Positions 48,452 through 57,797 are shown, counted from the stretch's first letter. The stretch is DNA of 64,000 nt from Luteimonas sp. RC10 (GCF_014192745.1 NZ_JACHYJ010000009.1:97067-161066), one strand, 5' to 3'. Numbers and translations are program-made. The notes: generated by a model not told the origin, from the sequence alone.

Positions 48452-49042
48452 TCAGCTGTGTCCGTCGGAATCGCGGTTACGCAGCGCTTCGGGGCGACGC
48501 GCACGCCGCTGCGGCCGCCGCCCCCGGGGGCGCTCGACCGCGGCTTGCGGAATCGCCTGGGTCCCGGCGACCTTGCGCGCGTACGGCGCCAGATGCCGCA
48601 GTGCGCTGACGTAGACGCCGCGCTTGAACACCACCACATGATCGAGCGGGTACCAGAAGTCCACCCACCGCCAATGATCGAACTCTGGCTTGTCCGACAG
48701 GTCGAGCCGCAGATGGGTCTCCTCACCGACGAACTGCAGCAGGAACCAGACCTGCTTCTGGCCGATGCAGACGATACGGTCGTTGCGGCGGATCGCCCGC
48801 TGCGGCAGGCGATAGCGCAGCCAGCCGGGCGTCGCCCCGAGCACGGAAACGTGCTCGGGCAACAGCCCGGTCTCCTCACGCAACTCGCGGTACATGGCCT
48901 CGAGCGGCGTCTCGTCGGTATTCATCCCGCCTTGCGGGAACTGCCAGCCGTCGCGGCGCACCCGGCGCGCCCAGAACACGCGCCCGTCCGGGTGCATCAG
49001 CACGATGCCGACATTGGGTCTGAACCCGTCCGGATCGATCAC
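48452..49042 (-). CDS. rppH: RNA pyrophosphohydrolase
   Basis: Removes pyrophosphate from 5'-triphosphorylated mRNA and triggers decay. The 196-residue Nudix enzyme begins with a GTG at 49042 ([20 protein letters not shown], the RppH N-terminus), with GGAG 8 bases upstream. The Nudix box is [41 protein letters not shown] and [23 protein letters not shown] are RppH-specific. After the fold there is a basic, disordered tail ([20 protein letters not shown]), often found in proteobacterial RppH. The longer frame to 49387 is not coding. Confidence 0.94.
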   Translation of the reverse strand: MIDPDGFRPNVGIVLMHPDGRVFWARRVRRDGWQFPQGGMNTDETPLEAMYRELREETGLLPEHVSVLGATPGWLRYRLPQRAIRRNDRIVCIGQKQVWFLLQFVGEETHLRLDLSDKPEFDHWRWVDFWYPLDHVVVFKRGVYVSALRHLAPYARKVAGTQAIPQAAVERPRGRRPQRRARRPEALRNRDSDGHS

Positions 49043-49385
49043 GATGCGGACTCCTAATACGATTGACTGAGCGTCACTGTGCTCGACTCTGCCACGGCGC
49101 CGGCGGGGCGACAAGCGGTCGCAGCCCCGGTCCGCGCCACGCCCGCAGCCACCTCGCATGGCGGCGTTCAGGTCGGGGCACCGGCTGTGCACCAGGGCTC
49201 GGGCGGGGATCGGACATGTATCGAGCCGCCACGGCGACGACCGGCTTGACCGACGCGCTGCCTCAGACGCGACGACCGGATACATGATCGCGCCGGCACC
49301 GCACCTGGCCGCCTCGGACGCATGGCGCAGGCACGCACTGGCGTGCCGATACCGGGCATCGACAGGTGCGAGGATCGCAGACAGC
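49043..49385. other. Non-coding region between rppH and tRNA-Met
   Basis: About 340 bases with no supported gene. It contains an 8-bp inverted repeat CATGTATC (near 49214) and GATACATG (near 49279), and an 11-bp direct repeat GCGACGACCGG (near 49232 and 49269). The function of these is unknown; they may be chance. The tRNA terminator bounds it on the right. Confidence 0.5.
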
Positions 49386-49411
49386 AAAAACCCGCCGGGC
49401 GGCGGGTTTTT
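49386..49411 (-). terminator. Rho-independent terminator after tRNA-Met
   Basis: AAAAACCCGCC, loop GGGC, GGCGGGTTTTT: a 7-bp GC stem flanked by A and T runs, 13 bases past the 3' end of tRNA-Met on the minus strand. Usable in both directions. Confidence 0.9.
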
Positions 49412-49424
49412 GAAGCGGTTCCGA

Positions 49425-49501
49425 TGGTGGCTATGGGTGGACTCGAACCACCGACCCCAGCATTATGAGTGCTGTGCTCTAACCGGCTGAGCTACATAGC
49501 C
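49425..49501 (-). tRNA. tRNA-Met (elongator, anticodon CAT)
   Basis: A 77-nt cloverleaf with encoded CCA: acceptor GGCTATG/CATAGCC, D-arm GCTCAGCCGGTTAGAGC, anticodon arm CAGCA-CTCATAA-TGCTG, T-arm with GTTCGAGTC. The acceptor and variable region closely match the E. coli elongator tRNA-Met pattern, which separates it from initiator and Ile2 types. Confidence 0.95.
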
Positions 49502-49534
49502 ATCGGGCGCCGTCGCGTTGGCGACGAGCCGCGC

Positions 49535-49563
49535 ATTCTGCAACGCGCGGCGGCCCGCGTCAA
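49535..49563 (-). promoter_or_regulatory. Promoter of tRNA-Met
   Basis: On the minus strand TTGACG (plus 49558-49563) and CAGAAT (plus 49535-49540) with exactly 17 bases between, followed by the GC-rich discriminator GCGCGGC typical of stringently controlled stable-RNA promoters. It ends about 34 bases before the mature 5' end. Confidence 0.75.
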
Positions 49564-49581
49564 CGGGCCACCGCCTTCGCC

Positions 49582-51795
49582 TCAGCGGGTCGCGGGTGCC
49601 GCCGGGGTCTCGCGCAGGCCCAACTGGTCGAGCATGAACGCGTACATCTCGGCCGACTCGCGGTAGCGGCGGAAACGGCCCGACTTGCCGCCGTGTCCGG
49701 CCTCCATATTGGTGCGGAACACCACCGGATGGGTGCCGGTGTTGACGTCACGCAACCGCGCCACGTACTTCGCCGGTTCCCAGTACTGGACCTGCGAATC
49801 CCACAGCCCGGTGCCGACGAACATCGCCGGGTAGGCCTTGGCTTCGAGGTTGTCGTAGGGCGAGTAGCCGAGGATGTAGTCGTAATAGCGCTTGTCCTCC
49901 GGGTTGCCCCACTCGTCATACTCGTTGGTGGTCAGCGGGATGCTCGGGTCGAGCATCGTCGTGACCACGTCGACGAACGGCACCTGCGACAGGATCACCC
50001 GGTACTTCTCTGGCGCCATGTTCGAGATCGCGCCCATCAGCAGGCCGCCGGCACTGCCGCCATAGGCGGCGACGCGGTCGGGCGCCGCATAGCCGCGCTT
50101 GACCAGGTCGTCGGTGACGTCGATGAAGTCGGTGAAGGTGTTGACCTTGTTGAGCAGCTTGCCGTCGTCATACCAGGCGCGGCCCATTTCCTCGCCGCCG
50201 CGGATGTGCGCGATCGCATAGACCATGCCGCGGTCGAGCAGGCTGACATTGGTCACGCTGAAGCCCGGATCCATCGAGGCCCCGTAGCTGCCGTAGCCGT
50301 ACTGCAGCATCGCCGCCGTGCCGTCCTTCTCGAAGCCTTTGCGGTAGACCAGCGAGACCGGCACGCGCTGGCCGTCGCGCGCAGTCGTCCACACGCGCTC
50401 GGTGACGTAGTTGGCCGGGTCGTAGCCGATCACCGCCTGCTGCTTGAGCTGGCGACGCTCGCCGGTACGCGTGTTGACCTCGAACGTCGTCGCCGGCGTG
50501 GTCAGCGAGGTGTAGCTGTAGCGCAGCCAGTCGGTGTCTGGCTCGGAATTGATCGACAGGCCCATCGCGTAAGCGGGTTCGTCGGCCTGCACGAAGGTGT
50601 CGCTGCCGTCGGCCTTGAGCACGCGCACGCGGGTCAGCGCCTGCGCACGTTCCTCGATGGCGGTGAAGCCGTCGAACAGTTCGTAGCCTTCGATGTACAC
50701 ATCGTCGCGGTGCGGCACCAGGTCGGTCCACTGCCGGCGCGAGGTCGCATCGCTGGGCGCGGTGACGAGCTTGAAGTTCGTGGCCTTGTCCGCATTGGTG
50801 CGGATCACCCAGCGGTCGCCGTAGTGGTCGGCGTCGTATTCGACATCGCGCGCGCGCGGCGCGAGCACGGTGAACGTCTCGGGATTGTCGGCCGGGGCAT
50901 AGCGCAGCTCGCTCGACACGGTGCTGCCCAGGCCGATGACGATGAAGCGGTCGTCGCGGGTGCGATCGATGCCCATGTAGAAGCTGTCGTCCTTCTCCTC
51001 GTAGACCAGCACGTCGTCGGCGACCGGCGTGCCGAGCACGTGCTTCTTCACGCGCACGGTGAGCAGGGTCTCCGGATCGTTCTCGACGTAGAACAGGGTC
51101 TTGCCGTCGTCGGCCCAGACCAGGTTCGCCGACACGCCGGGGATGGTCTCGGGATAGATCTCGCCGGTCTCCAGGTTCTTGAAGCGCACCGTGTACTGGC
51201 GCCGGCCATTGGTGTCATCGGCGTAGGCCAGGATGCGGTTGTCGCGGGTCACGTCCCAGTCGCCGACCGCGTAGTAGTCCTTGCCCTCGGCGAGCTGGTT
51301 GACGTCGAGCATCACCTGCTCACCGGCGAAGTCGCCCTTGGCGTTCGCAGCCTGGATCGACAGCGCATCGACGCCGGGACCGTCCGCGCGGCGCGCATGC
51401 ACCGGGTAATCCTTGCCGGTCTCGAAGCGCGCGTAGTACCAGAAGCCGCGATCGCGGTACGGCACCGAGCTGTCGTCCTGCTGGATCCGGCCGACGATCT
51501 CGTCATAGAGACGGTCCTCGAGCGGCTTGAGCGGCGCGAGCATCGCATCGGCATAGGCGTTCTCGGCGTTGAGATACGCCAGCATCGCCGGATCCTCGCG
51601 CTTGTCGTCGCGCAGCCAGTAGTAGACGTCCTCGCGCGTCGCACCGTGCGGCGCCTTGACGGTATGCGGGCGCTGCTCGACATCGGGCGGAACCGGCGCG
51701 GCAGCGTGGGTGACGGGAGAAACGCTCATCAGGCTCAGACTCGTCAGGATCGGCGCGGCCAGCAACGCGGCCGCGCGGGGGAAAGGTGTCTTCAT
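49582..51795 (-). CDS. Exported oligopeptidase B-like S9 peptidase
   Basis: A 737-residue serine peptidase of the prolyl oligopeptidase family, PtrB/oligopeptidase B type, which cleaves short peptides after basic residues. The start at 51795 gives a signal peptide (MKTPFPRAAALLAAPILTSL to about residue 33, HAAAP), so it is exported, whereas classical PtrB is cytosolic. Next come a beta-propeller domain (about 60-460) and the catalytic alpha/beta hydrolase: Ser in AYGGSAGGLLMG, Asp near GLWDSQVQYWEP, His in MEAGHGGKSGR. AHIRGGEEMGRAWYDDGKLLNK is OpdB-like. It lies directly downstream of a second exported S9 peptidase (73-base gap) on the same strand. Confidence 0.92.
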   Translation of the reverse strand: MKTPFPRAAALLAAPILTSLSLMSVSPVTHAAAPVPPDVEQRPHTVKAPHGATREDVYYWLRDDKREDPAMLAYLNAENAYADAMLAPLKPLEDRLYDEIVGRIQQDDSSVPYRDRGFWYYARFETGKDYPVHARRADGPGVDALSIQAANAKGDFAGEQVMLDVNQLAEGKDYYAVGDWDVTRDNRILAYADDTNGRRQYTVRFKNLETGEIYPETIPGVSANLVWADDGKTLFYVENDPETLLTVRVKKHVLGTPVADDVLVYEEKDDSFYMGIDRTRDDRFIVIGLGSTVSSELRYAPADNPETFTVLAPRARDVEYDADHYGDRWVIRTNADKATNFKLVTAPSDATSRRQWTDLVPHRDDVYIEGYELFDGFTAIEERAQALTRVRVLKADGSDTFVQADEPAYAMGLSINSEPDTDWLRYSYTSLTTPATTFEVNTRTGERRQLKQQAVIGYDPANYVTERVWTTARDGQRVPVSLVYRKGFEKDGTAAMLQYGYGSYGASMDPGFSVTNVSLLDRGMVYAIAHIRGGEEMGRAWYDDGKLLNKVNTFTDFIDVTDDLVKRGYAAPDRVAAYGGSAGGLLMGAISNMAPEKYRVILSQVPFVDVVTTMLDPSIPLTTNEYDEWGNPEDKRYYDYILGYSPYDNLEAKAYPAMFVGTGLWDSQVQYWEPAKYVARLRDVNTGTHPVVFRTNMEAGHGGKSGRFRRYRESAEMYAFMLDQLGLRETPAAPATR

Positions 51796-51868
51796 AGGTG
51801 GGTCCACTCGCTGCCGATGCAACGTCAGAAAGAACACCGGCCGCGAAGGCGGCCGGTGCACGAGGGCA

Positions 51869-54028
51869 TCACTTGCCCAGTTGCTGCCACAGGAACGTCA
51901 GGTAGAGCGCGTCCATATGGGCCTGTTGGCGGTTGTTCGCCGCGCCGCCATGGCCGCCTTCGATGTTCTCGTAGTAGCGCACGTCCTTCCCGGCCTCCGA
52001 CATCCTGGCCATCATCTTGCGCGCGTGGCCGGGGTGCACGCGGTCGTCGCGCGTCGAGGTCAGGATCAGCGTCGGCGGATAGTCCTTGGCCGGGTCGAAC
52101 AGGTGGTACGGCGAGAACGTGCGGATGAACTCCCACTCTTCCGGCTTGTCCGGATTCCCGTACTCGGCCATCCACGACGCACCGGCCAGCAACTGGTGAT
52201 AGCGGCGCATGTCGAGCAGCGGCACCTGGATCACCACCGCGCCGAACAGCTCCGGGTACTGGGTGAGCATGTTGCCGGTGAGCAGGCCGCCGTTGCTGCC
52301 ACCGCGGATGCCCAGGTGGGCCGGGGATGTGATCTTGCGGTCGATCATGTCCTGGGCGACCGCGGCGAAGTCCTCGTAGGCCTTGTGGCGGTTCTGCTTG
52401 AGCGCCGCCTGGTGCCAGCGCGGACCGTACTCGCCACCGCCGCGGATGTTGGCGACCGCGTACACGCCGCCCTTCTCCAGCCAGCCCTTGCCCACGCCGC
52501 CCGAGTAACCCGGAGTCAGCGAGATCTCGAAACCACCGTAGCCGTAGAGCAGCGTCGGATTGCTGCCGTCGAGCTGCATGTTCTTCGGGCGCACCAGGAA
52601 ATACGGCACGCGGGTGCCGTCCTTAGACGTGGCGAAGTGCTGCTCGACCTCGTGGGTGCTGGCGTCGAAGAACGCCGGCATGGTCTTGAGGATTTCGGGC
52701 GCCTTGTCGCTGCCGACGTCCGCCAGCATCAGCGTGCTGGGCGTGAGGTAGTCGGTGACGGTCATCCACACCGCGTCGGACTCGTCGCTGTCGACCGCGG
52801 TGACCGCGACCGTGCCCAGTTCGGGCACGCCGGCCAGTGCGCTGCGCGCCCAGCCGTCGGCGCCGGGGGTCAGCACGGTGAGCGTGTTCTTGACGTCCTC
52901 GAGCACGTTGAGCACGAGGTGGTGCTTGGTCCAGGTCGCACCGGCGAGCGAGGTCGTCTCGGTCGGCTCGAACAGCACCTCGAACTCGCGCTTGCCGGCC
53001 ATGAAGTCGTCGAACTTCGTCACCAGCAACGAGCCCGCCGGATAATCGCGACCGCCGACGTTCCAGGCCTCGCGCAGTTCCAGCATCAGCCAGTCGTGGT
53101 GGACCGACTTGTTGGCCGAGTTCGGCGCGTCGACCTTGGTCAGCTGACCAGGCGCTCCTGCGCATCCTGCGCCCGCGCCACTCGCACATCCATGTGCATC
53201 GTCGGCGCCGCGCAGATAGAGCTCATCGTTGTAGAAGGCCAGCGTGCGGCTGACGAAATCGCGCTCGAAGCCCGGCGTGTCGTCGTGCATCGCGGCGATG
53301 TACATGTCGTCCGGCTTGCCCTCGTAGACCAGCGTGGCCTGGTCCATCGACTGGCCGCGCGCCAGCTGCTTGACGATGCGCGGGTAGCCCGACGAGGTCA
53401 GCGACCCGTCGCCGAAATCGGTGTAGACGTAAACGTTGTCCTGGTCGATCCAGCCCAGTCCGCCCTTGGCCTCGTCGCGGAAGAAGCCGCCGTCGACCCA
53501 GGACTTGGTCGACACGTCGAACTCGCGCGTCACGTCGGCGTCGGCGCCGCCGCGCGAGAGCGCGATCAGGCAACGGGTGTAGGCCGGACGCAGGCAGCTG
53601 GCACCGTGCCACACCCAGTTCTCGCCCTCGGCCTTGTTGAGCGCGTCGAGGTCGAGCACGGTCTCCCATTTGGGCTGCGGCTTGCGGTACTCCTCGAGCG
53701 TGGTACGGCGCCAGATGCCGCGCTCGTGGTTCCGGTCGCGCCAGAAGTTGTAGTACCACTCGCCCTGCTTGTAGGCGACCGGGATCTTGTCGTCGGAATC
53801 GTAGATCGCCAGCAGGTCGGACTCGAGTTGCTTGAACTCGGGCGTGGCGGCGAGCTCGGCCTCGGCCTTGGCGTTCTGGGTGCGGACCCAGTCGAGGGCC
53901 TTGTCGTCGGTGACGGCTTCGAGCCACTGGTAGGGATCGTTCACGGCGGCCTCCTGGGCGGATGCGGTGCCCATCGAGAGACCGGCGGAGATCCCGGCGG
54001 CGAGGCAGAGCTTGGACAATGGGGACAT
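51869..54028 (-). CDS. Exported prolyl oligopeptidase family S9 peptidase
   Basis: A 719-residue peptidase of family S9A. A signal peptide (MSPLSKLCLAAGISAGLSMG, then TASAQ) directs export. The seven-bladed propeller follows (about 60-430), then the hydrolase domain with catalytic Ser in IRGGSNGGLLTG, Asp in STRDDRVHPGHARK and His in ENIEGGHGGAANN; NIRGGGEYGPRWHQAAL is typical of POP-like enzymes. At about residues 275-295 there is an unusual Gly/Ala/Cys insertion (DDAHGCASGAGAGCAGAPG) inside the propeller. First gene of a two-peptidase tandem; probably periplasmic and feeding on peptides. Confidence 0.92.
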   Translation of the reverse strand: MSPLSKLCLAAGISAGLSMGTASAQEAAVNDPYQWLEAVTDDKALDWVRTQNAKAEAELAATPEFKQLESDLLAIYDSDDKIPVAYKQGEWYYNFWRDRNHERGIWRRTTLEEYRKPQPKWETVLDLDALNKAEGENWVWHGASCLRPAYTRCLIALSRGGADADVTREFDVSTKSWVDGGFFRDEAKGGLGWIDQDNVYVYTDFGDGSLTSSGYPRIVKQLARGQSMDQATLVYEGKPDDMYIAAMHDDTPGFERDFVSRTLAFYNDELYLRGADDAHGCASGAGAGCAGAPGQLTKVDAPNSANKSVHHDWLMLELREAWNVGGRDYPAGSLLVTKFDDFMAGKREFEVLFEPTETTSLAGATWTKHHLVLNVLEDVKNTLTVLTPGADGWARSALAGVPELGTVAVTAVDSDESDAVWMTVTDYLTPSTLMLADVGSDKAPEILKTMPAFFDASTHEVEQHFATSKDGTRVPYFLVRPKNMQLDGSNPTLLYGYGGFEISLTPGYSGGVGKGWLEKGGVYAVANIRGGGEYGPRWHQAALKQNRHKAYEDFAAVAQDMIDRKITSPAHLGIRGGSNGGLLTGNMLTQYPELFGAVVIQVPLLDMRRYHQLLAGASWMAEYGNPDKPEEWEFIRTFSPYHLFDPAKDYPPTLILTSTRDDRVHPGHARKMMARMSEAGKDVRYYENIEGGHGGAANNRQQAHMDALYLTFLWQQLGK

Positions 54029-54126
54029 GGCGCCTCCGGCGGGCGGGGATTCAAGTAACCCCCAACGCTAGCACGGGCATCGGCGGCCGCCGCATGACCA
54101 AAGTCACCCCTCCCGGCGCCGCGACC

Positions 54127-54480
54127 TCAGCGGCCCAACGGCAACCAGCCTGCTGCGGCGAGCGCGGCGCGCAGGGGTGTGGCCGTGCGGCGACGCGGCG
54201 CGGGCCGGCGGGCCGCCTGCGGAAGGCCTGGCCGACGCCGCCGCAAGACCGCTGACGAGGCCAGCTTGCGGCGGCGCGGCAGGCGAAGCACGCACCAGGT
54301 GAGCCAGGCGGCCGCAGGCATGCCGACCAGCCACAGCGGCGGCCAGCCGAATGCGGCGACGCCGCTGCGCAGCCCGGGAAACGACAGCAGCGCGACACTG
54401 CCCAGGAACAGCAGGCCGAGCAAGCCGGCGCCGACGAGGGAACGGGGATCGGAGGCAGGCGATTCGAAGACATTCGACAT
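54127..54480 (-). CDS. Small two-helix membrane protein
   Basis: A 117-residue protein, not recognised. Hydrophobic segments lie at about 15-34 (LVGAGLLGLLFLGSVALLSF) and 45-66 (PPLWLVGMPAAAWLTWCVLRL), followed by a basic cytoplasmic tail rich in Arg and Ala. The start MSNVFESPASDP at 54480 is preferred to longer frames; the preceding open frame is the shadow of the WYL regulator. The frame is open with plausible codon use but no strong ribosome-binding site, so certainty is moderate. Confidence 0.55.
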   Translation of the reverse strand: MSNVFESPASDPRSLVGAGLLGLLFLGSVALLSFPGLRSGVAAFGWPPLWLVGMPAAAWLTWCVLRLPRRRKLASSAVLRRRRPGLPQAARRPAPRRRTATPLRAALAAAGWLPLGR

Positions 54481-54701
54481 GGCGACAGAAACTCCCAGCG
54501 CGCCCGGTTTGGGCCGTGCGGAGAGTCTGGGTCGCGCCCATCTCATGGACTGCGACATCGCCTGAGCGACCGGAAACGAGCGCGGTCGCGCGCCCTGCCC
54601 GATGTCGCGCCCCATGGACACGGCGCATGCCGTGCCCCGGCGACGGCATACCGGCCGCGCGTCCGACACAGCGTGGCGGGTCGCGCGACCGGGAGCGCCG
54701 A

Positions 54702-55670
54702 TCAGCGCTCGTACTTCGACAGCGCCAGTTCCAACAGCGAGCGGGCCTGCTCGCGCAGCGCGACAGGCTCGGCGATCTGCGCATCGGCGCCGTAATGCAG
54801 CACGTCCATCAACAACTCGCGCGCGTTGCTGTAGGGCACCTTGAGCTCGTAGCGGCCGTCGGGCAGGAACCGGCCCTGCTGTTGCGAATGCCAATGCTCG
54901 TCGGCGACCCAGCGCGCGGCGCGGGCCTCGAACAGGATCGTCGCCACGCCCTTGGGTGGGCCGGAGAAGATGCCGTAGCTGCCAGCCAGATGGGTGTCGA
55001 GTTCGGCATCCTCGATGTCGCGTGCCTGACCGGGCAGCATGCGCGCGTTGGTGATGCGATCGACCGAGAAGCTGCGCAGGGCGTCGCGATCGTGGTCCCA
55101 GGCATCGAGATACCAGTTGTCGCGGTAGTGGGTGATGCGCTGCGGGGAGACCGTGCGGCGGGTGCGCTCGTCGGTCGAGCGGGCGCGGTACTCGAACGCG
55201 AGCTGGCGACGCTCGAGTACCGCCGAGCAGACGTTGCGGAACGCGTGCTCGTCCATGCGCCGGCCGCGATGCGGTACCACGCGCACACGCTGCACCGGCC
55301 ACTGCTTGCCGGCCGAGTGTTCGTCGAGCAGCTTCTCGATCCGCGACTGCAGCGGTGCCAGCGCGCTCGACAGCACGCCGCCACCACTGCGCGAGAGCAG
55401 TTGCTGGGCGGCGAGCAAGGCGTGCAGTTCGCCCGAGCTCAGCCACAGGCCCGGCAACTCGAAGCGGTCGCCCTCGGCGCTGTCGTAGCGGAAGCCCGCA
55501 TCGCCATCGCCCACGACCGGCGCCATCAGTGCATCGCGCAGAAACGCCAGGTCGCGGTAGACAGTGGCGCGCGAGCATTCCAGTTCGTCCTGCAGCCGCG
55601 CCACCGTGACCGGGTAGCGCGAGGTCTTGAGGATGCGGTGCAACGAGAGGATGCGTTCGTATCGGTCCAT
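54702..55670 (-). CDS. YafY/WYL-domain transcriptional regulator
   Basis: A 322-residue regulator. The N-terminal winged helix (MDRYERILSLHRILKTSRYP, ARLQDELECSRATVYRDLAFLRDAL) is a DeoR-like DNA-binding domain. A WYL domain follows (about 140-230; LAFEYRARSTDERTRRTVSP, THYRDNWYLDAWDHDRDALRSFSVDRI, carrying the NWYL core), then the WCX C-terminal extension (VATILFEARAARWVADEHW, YSNARELLMDVLHYG). WYL regulators sense ligands such as nucleotides or ssDNA in some systems. No defence, repair or metabolic partner is adjacent, so its target is unknown; it is divergent from the gene at 55779. Confidence 0.92.
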   Translation of the reverse strand: MDRYERILSLHRILKTSRYPVTVARLQDELECSRATVYRDLAFLRDALMAPVVGDGDAGFRYDSAEGDRFELPGLWLSSGELHALLAAQQLLSRSGGGVLSSALAPLQSRIEKLLDEHSAGKQWPVQRVRVVPHRGRRMDEHAFRNVCSAVLERRQLAFEYRARSTDERTRRTVSPQRITHYRDNWYLDAWDHDRDALRSFSVDRITNARMLPGQARDIEDAELDTHLAGSYGIFSGPPKGVATILFEARAARWVADEHWHSQQQGRFLPDGRYELKVPYSNARELLMDVLHYGADAQIAEPVALREQARSLLELALSKYER

Positions 55671-55778
55671 GCGCCGATTATGGCCCGTCGTCGCGGCCCG
55701 CGGCGCGATGGCGCGCCGGATAACCGCTCGCTAACGGGTCGGCTCTAGACTCGCGCGCGGATCAGGAGATGGCCCGGC

Positions 55779-56384
55779 ATGACGCACCCCAGACGCGATC
55801 GCACCGGCGCGATCGCCGCAGCACTCACGCTCGCCTGTCACTTGGCGGCTCTGGCCTGGCTGCGGTCTGGCCCCGCCGGACCACATGCCCCCCGCCCCGA
55901 CGATCGCCCGCTCCAGGTGGTCTGGATCGCCCCCGAGCCAGCGACCGCGCCTGGTGTCGCCCCGTCGCCTGCGCCCCGCGTGGCGCAAGCGCCGTCCCTG
56001 CGTTCGGGGCCATCGACCGCACCGACACCGCGGCCCGGCCTGACGGCGGTCGAGATCGCGCCGGCCGCCACCCCCGATGTCGAACCCTCCGCCGCGCCGC
56101 TGCATGCCCAGGCCCGGGCATGGGCGCGCGCCCAGGCGGCGCCGGTCGACTTCGTCCCCGACCCGCTGCGCCATCGCGCGCCGCCGCGTCCCGATGGCAC
56201 CTTCGCGATGCGCGCACCGATCTCGGCGCAGGACGTGGTCGAGGGCATCGGCGCGCTGGTCTTTGGCGGCGGGCCGACCGACCCCTGCCCGCAGATCCGA
56301 CGCAACCTCGCCAATGCCGACCTCGGCGCCGGGCGGGCACTGGCCGAGGAAGAATTGCACCGGCTGCAGCGCGACTGCCTGTAG
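55779..56384 (+). CDS. TonB-like hypothetical single-pass protein
   Basis: A 201-residue protein, not recognised as a named family. It has one N-terminal membrane segment (about 11-28, AIAAALTLACHLAALAWL), a long Pro/Ala-rich linker (30-125), and a small C-terminal domain (about 135-201; FAMRAPISAQDVVEGIGALV, PCPQIRRNLANADLGAGRALAEEELHRLQRDCL) with two cysteines that may form a disulphide. The architecture resembles TonB-type envelope-spanning proteins, but no TonB motif is seen. A TAGACT -10 box near 55747 and an AGGAG-like site precede the ATG. Divergent from the WYL regulator. Confidence 0.65.
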   Translation: MTHPRRDRTGAIAAALTLACHLAALAWLRSGPAGPHAPRPDDRPLQVVWIAPEPATAPGVAPSPAPRVAQAPSLRSGPSTAPTPRPGLTAVEIAPAATPDVEPSAAPLHAQARAWARAQAAPVDFVPDPLRHRAPPRPDGTFAMRAPISAQDVVEGIGALVFGGGPTDPCPQIRRNLANADLGAGRALAEEELHRLQRDCL

Positions 56385-56399
56385 CGGAATCCGCGCAGC

Positions 56400-57797
56400 T
56401 CAGTCGCGCGCGCCGGCCTTGCGCACATGGGCCAGCGCCGCGGCAGCGACGCGCGCGGCCTGGCCGCGCAGCTCAGGCATCGCGATGCTTTCCCACAATG
56501 TGCCGATCCGCGGAATCCCCAACGTCCACAGGCCCGGCACCGTCGCCCCCGAACGATCGCGCACACCGCCGGCAGCGTCGGTGTCGATGCCCATGCCGTG
56601 CGGCCCGGGACGCGCCAGCCCCAGCGCGTGCAATGCCGCCGGCAGCGTGCCTGGCACCTGCGTCGGCCGCTTCTCCAGTCCGGTCGCGTTGACGATGCGA
56701 TCGACCACGAGGCGCTCGTCGTCGCTGCACCGACGACGACGCCAGTCGAGCTGCCACCGGCCGTCGTCGCGCGCCGACACCGCCATCACCCGGCCGGCAT
56801 GCAGTGAGAAGCGGCCATCGCGGCGCATCGCCTCGACCACCGCAGCCGCCTCTGGCGCGATGCGATGCCGATGGATATCCCAATGGCGCACCGCATGACG
56901 CAGGAAGCGGGCCTGCTCGGCCGGCGGCCAGGCCTGCCACAGCGTCTGCACCCGCGGGCGCAGCCGCTCGAGCGCGTCCTGCCAGGGCCGGCCCTGGGCC
57001 TGCGCCTCGGCGGCCCATTGCCGCAGCAGGCGCATGCGCGCACGCACGCCCAACGGCAGCAGGGGCTCGACGCCCCCGGCCTGCGGCACCGTCCCCGGCG
57101 CGTGGGCCAGCGGCAGCAGCCCGTGGCGCGAGATCGCAACGATCCGGCCGCGATGTCCATTGGCATGCAGCGTCAGCAGCACGTCGACCATGCTCAGCCC
57201 CGCGCCCACGATCGCGACGTCGGCCTCCGGCGCGATCGCAGCCACCGCCGCGTAATGCCAGGCCTCGATGATGCCGGGTGCGGCCGCGCCGACGCCGGAC
57301 ACCGGCAGCGCGGCGGGCACCCCACCGGTCGCCAGCACCACCGCGCGCGCGCGCAAGCCGGTGCCCGCGCCGGTCCGCAACGCGAAGCCGGGTGCGGCCG
57401 GGCGGATCTCGTCGACTGTCTCGGTCAGGCGTATCAGCGTGCCGGCCTGCAGCGCCGCTGCCAGCCGGGCCTGCAGGTAGTCGCCATAGACACGGCGCGG
57501 CGCGAACGTCGCCGGCAAGGCCTCGGCCGGGCGTGCCGCCGTGCTTGGCGCCGCGCGCAGGAACGCCAGGAAGTCGTCCGGCCGGTCGTCGAACGCGCTC
57601 ATCCGCGCGGCGTTCACATTGAGCAGGTGCTCGTCACGCGGTGTCGAGTACGCCACGCCCTGGGCCAGAGTCGGCCGCGGTTCGACCAGCGCCACGCGCA
57701 GGTCAGGAGTTGCGAGCAGGTGCAGCGCCACCAGGGCGCCGGCCGCGCCGCCCCCGATCACGGCAACATCGACGTCGGGAAGAGCAGGCTGGGACAC
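56400..57797 (-). CDS. FAD/NAD(P)-binding oxidoreductase-like protein
   Basis: A 465-residue flavoprotein of the FAD-NAD(P)-binding type (HpaB/ornithine monooxygenase-like fold, COG4529 group). The N-terminal Rossmann motif is VDVAVIGGGAAGALVALHLL, with HLLNVNAARMSAFDDRPDDFLAFL, YGDYLQARL and VVLATGGVPA; the second Rossmann motif is DVAIVGAGLSMVDVLLTL; near the C-terminus VNATGLEKRP and GLWTLGIPRIGTLWESIAMPELR. Substrate unknown. GTG at 57797 is chosen because AAGGA lies 7 bases upstream; the ATG at 57971 would run into the divergent promoter and adds unrelated residues. Confidence 0.85.
   Translation of the reverse strand: MSQPALPDVDVAVIGGGAAGALVALHLLATPDLRVALVEPRPTLAQGVAYSTPRDEHLLNVNAARMSAFDDRPDDFLAFLRAAPSTAARPAEALPATFAPRRVYGDYLQARLAAALQAGTLIRLTETVDEIRPAAPGFALRTGAGTGLRARAVVLATGGVPAALPVSGVGAAAPGIIEAWHYAAVAAIAPEADVAIVGAGLSMVDVLLTLHANGHRGRIVAISRHGLLPLAHAPGTVPQAGGVEPLLPLGVRARMRLLRQWAAEAQAQGRPWQDALERLRPRVQTLWQAWPPAEQARFLRHAVRHWDIHRHRIAPEAAAVVEAMRRDGRFSLHAGRVMAVSARDDGRWQLDWRRRRCSDDERLVVDRIVNATGLEKRPTQVPGTLPAALHALGLARPGPHGMGIDTDAAGGVRDRSGATVPGLWTLGIPRIGTLWESIAMPELRGQAARVAAAALAHVRKAGARD

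Noticed and set aside
49043..49385. 8-bp inverted and 11-bp direct repeats upstream of rppH as a possible small RNA
   Set aside because: No promoter or terminator frames them as a transcript; short repeats at this GC level may be chance.
54702..55670. WYL regulator as marker of a defence island
   Set aside because: WYL proteins occur in defence loci, but the neighbours here are housekeeping or metabolic genes and no nuclease, CRISPR or toxin gene is near.
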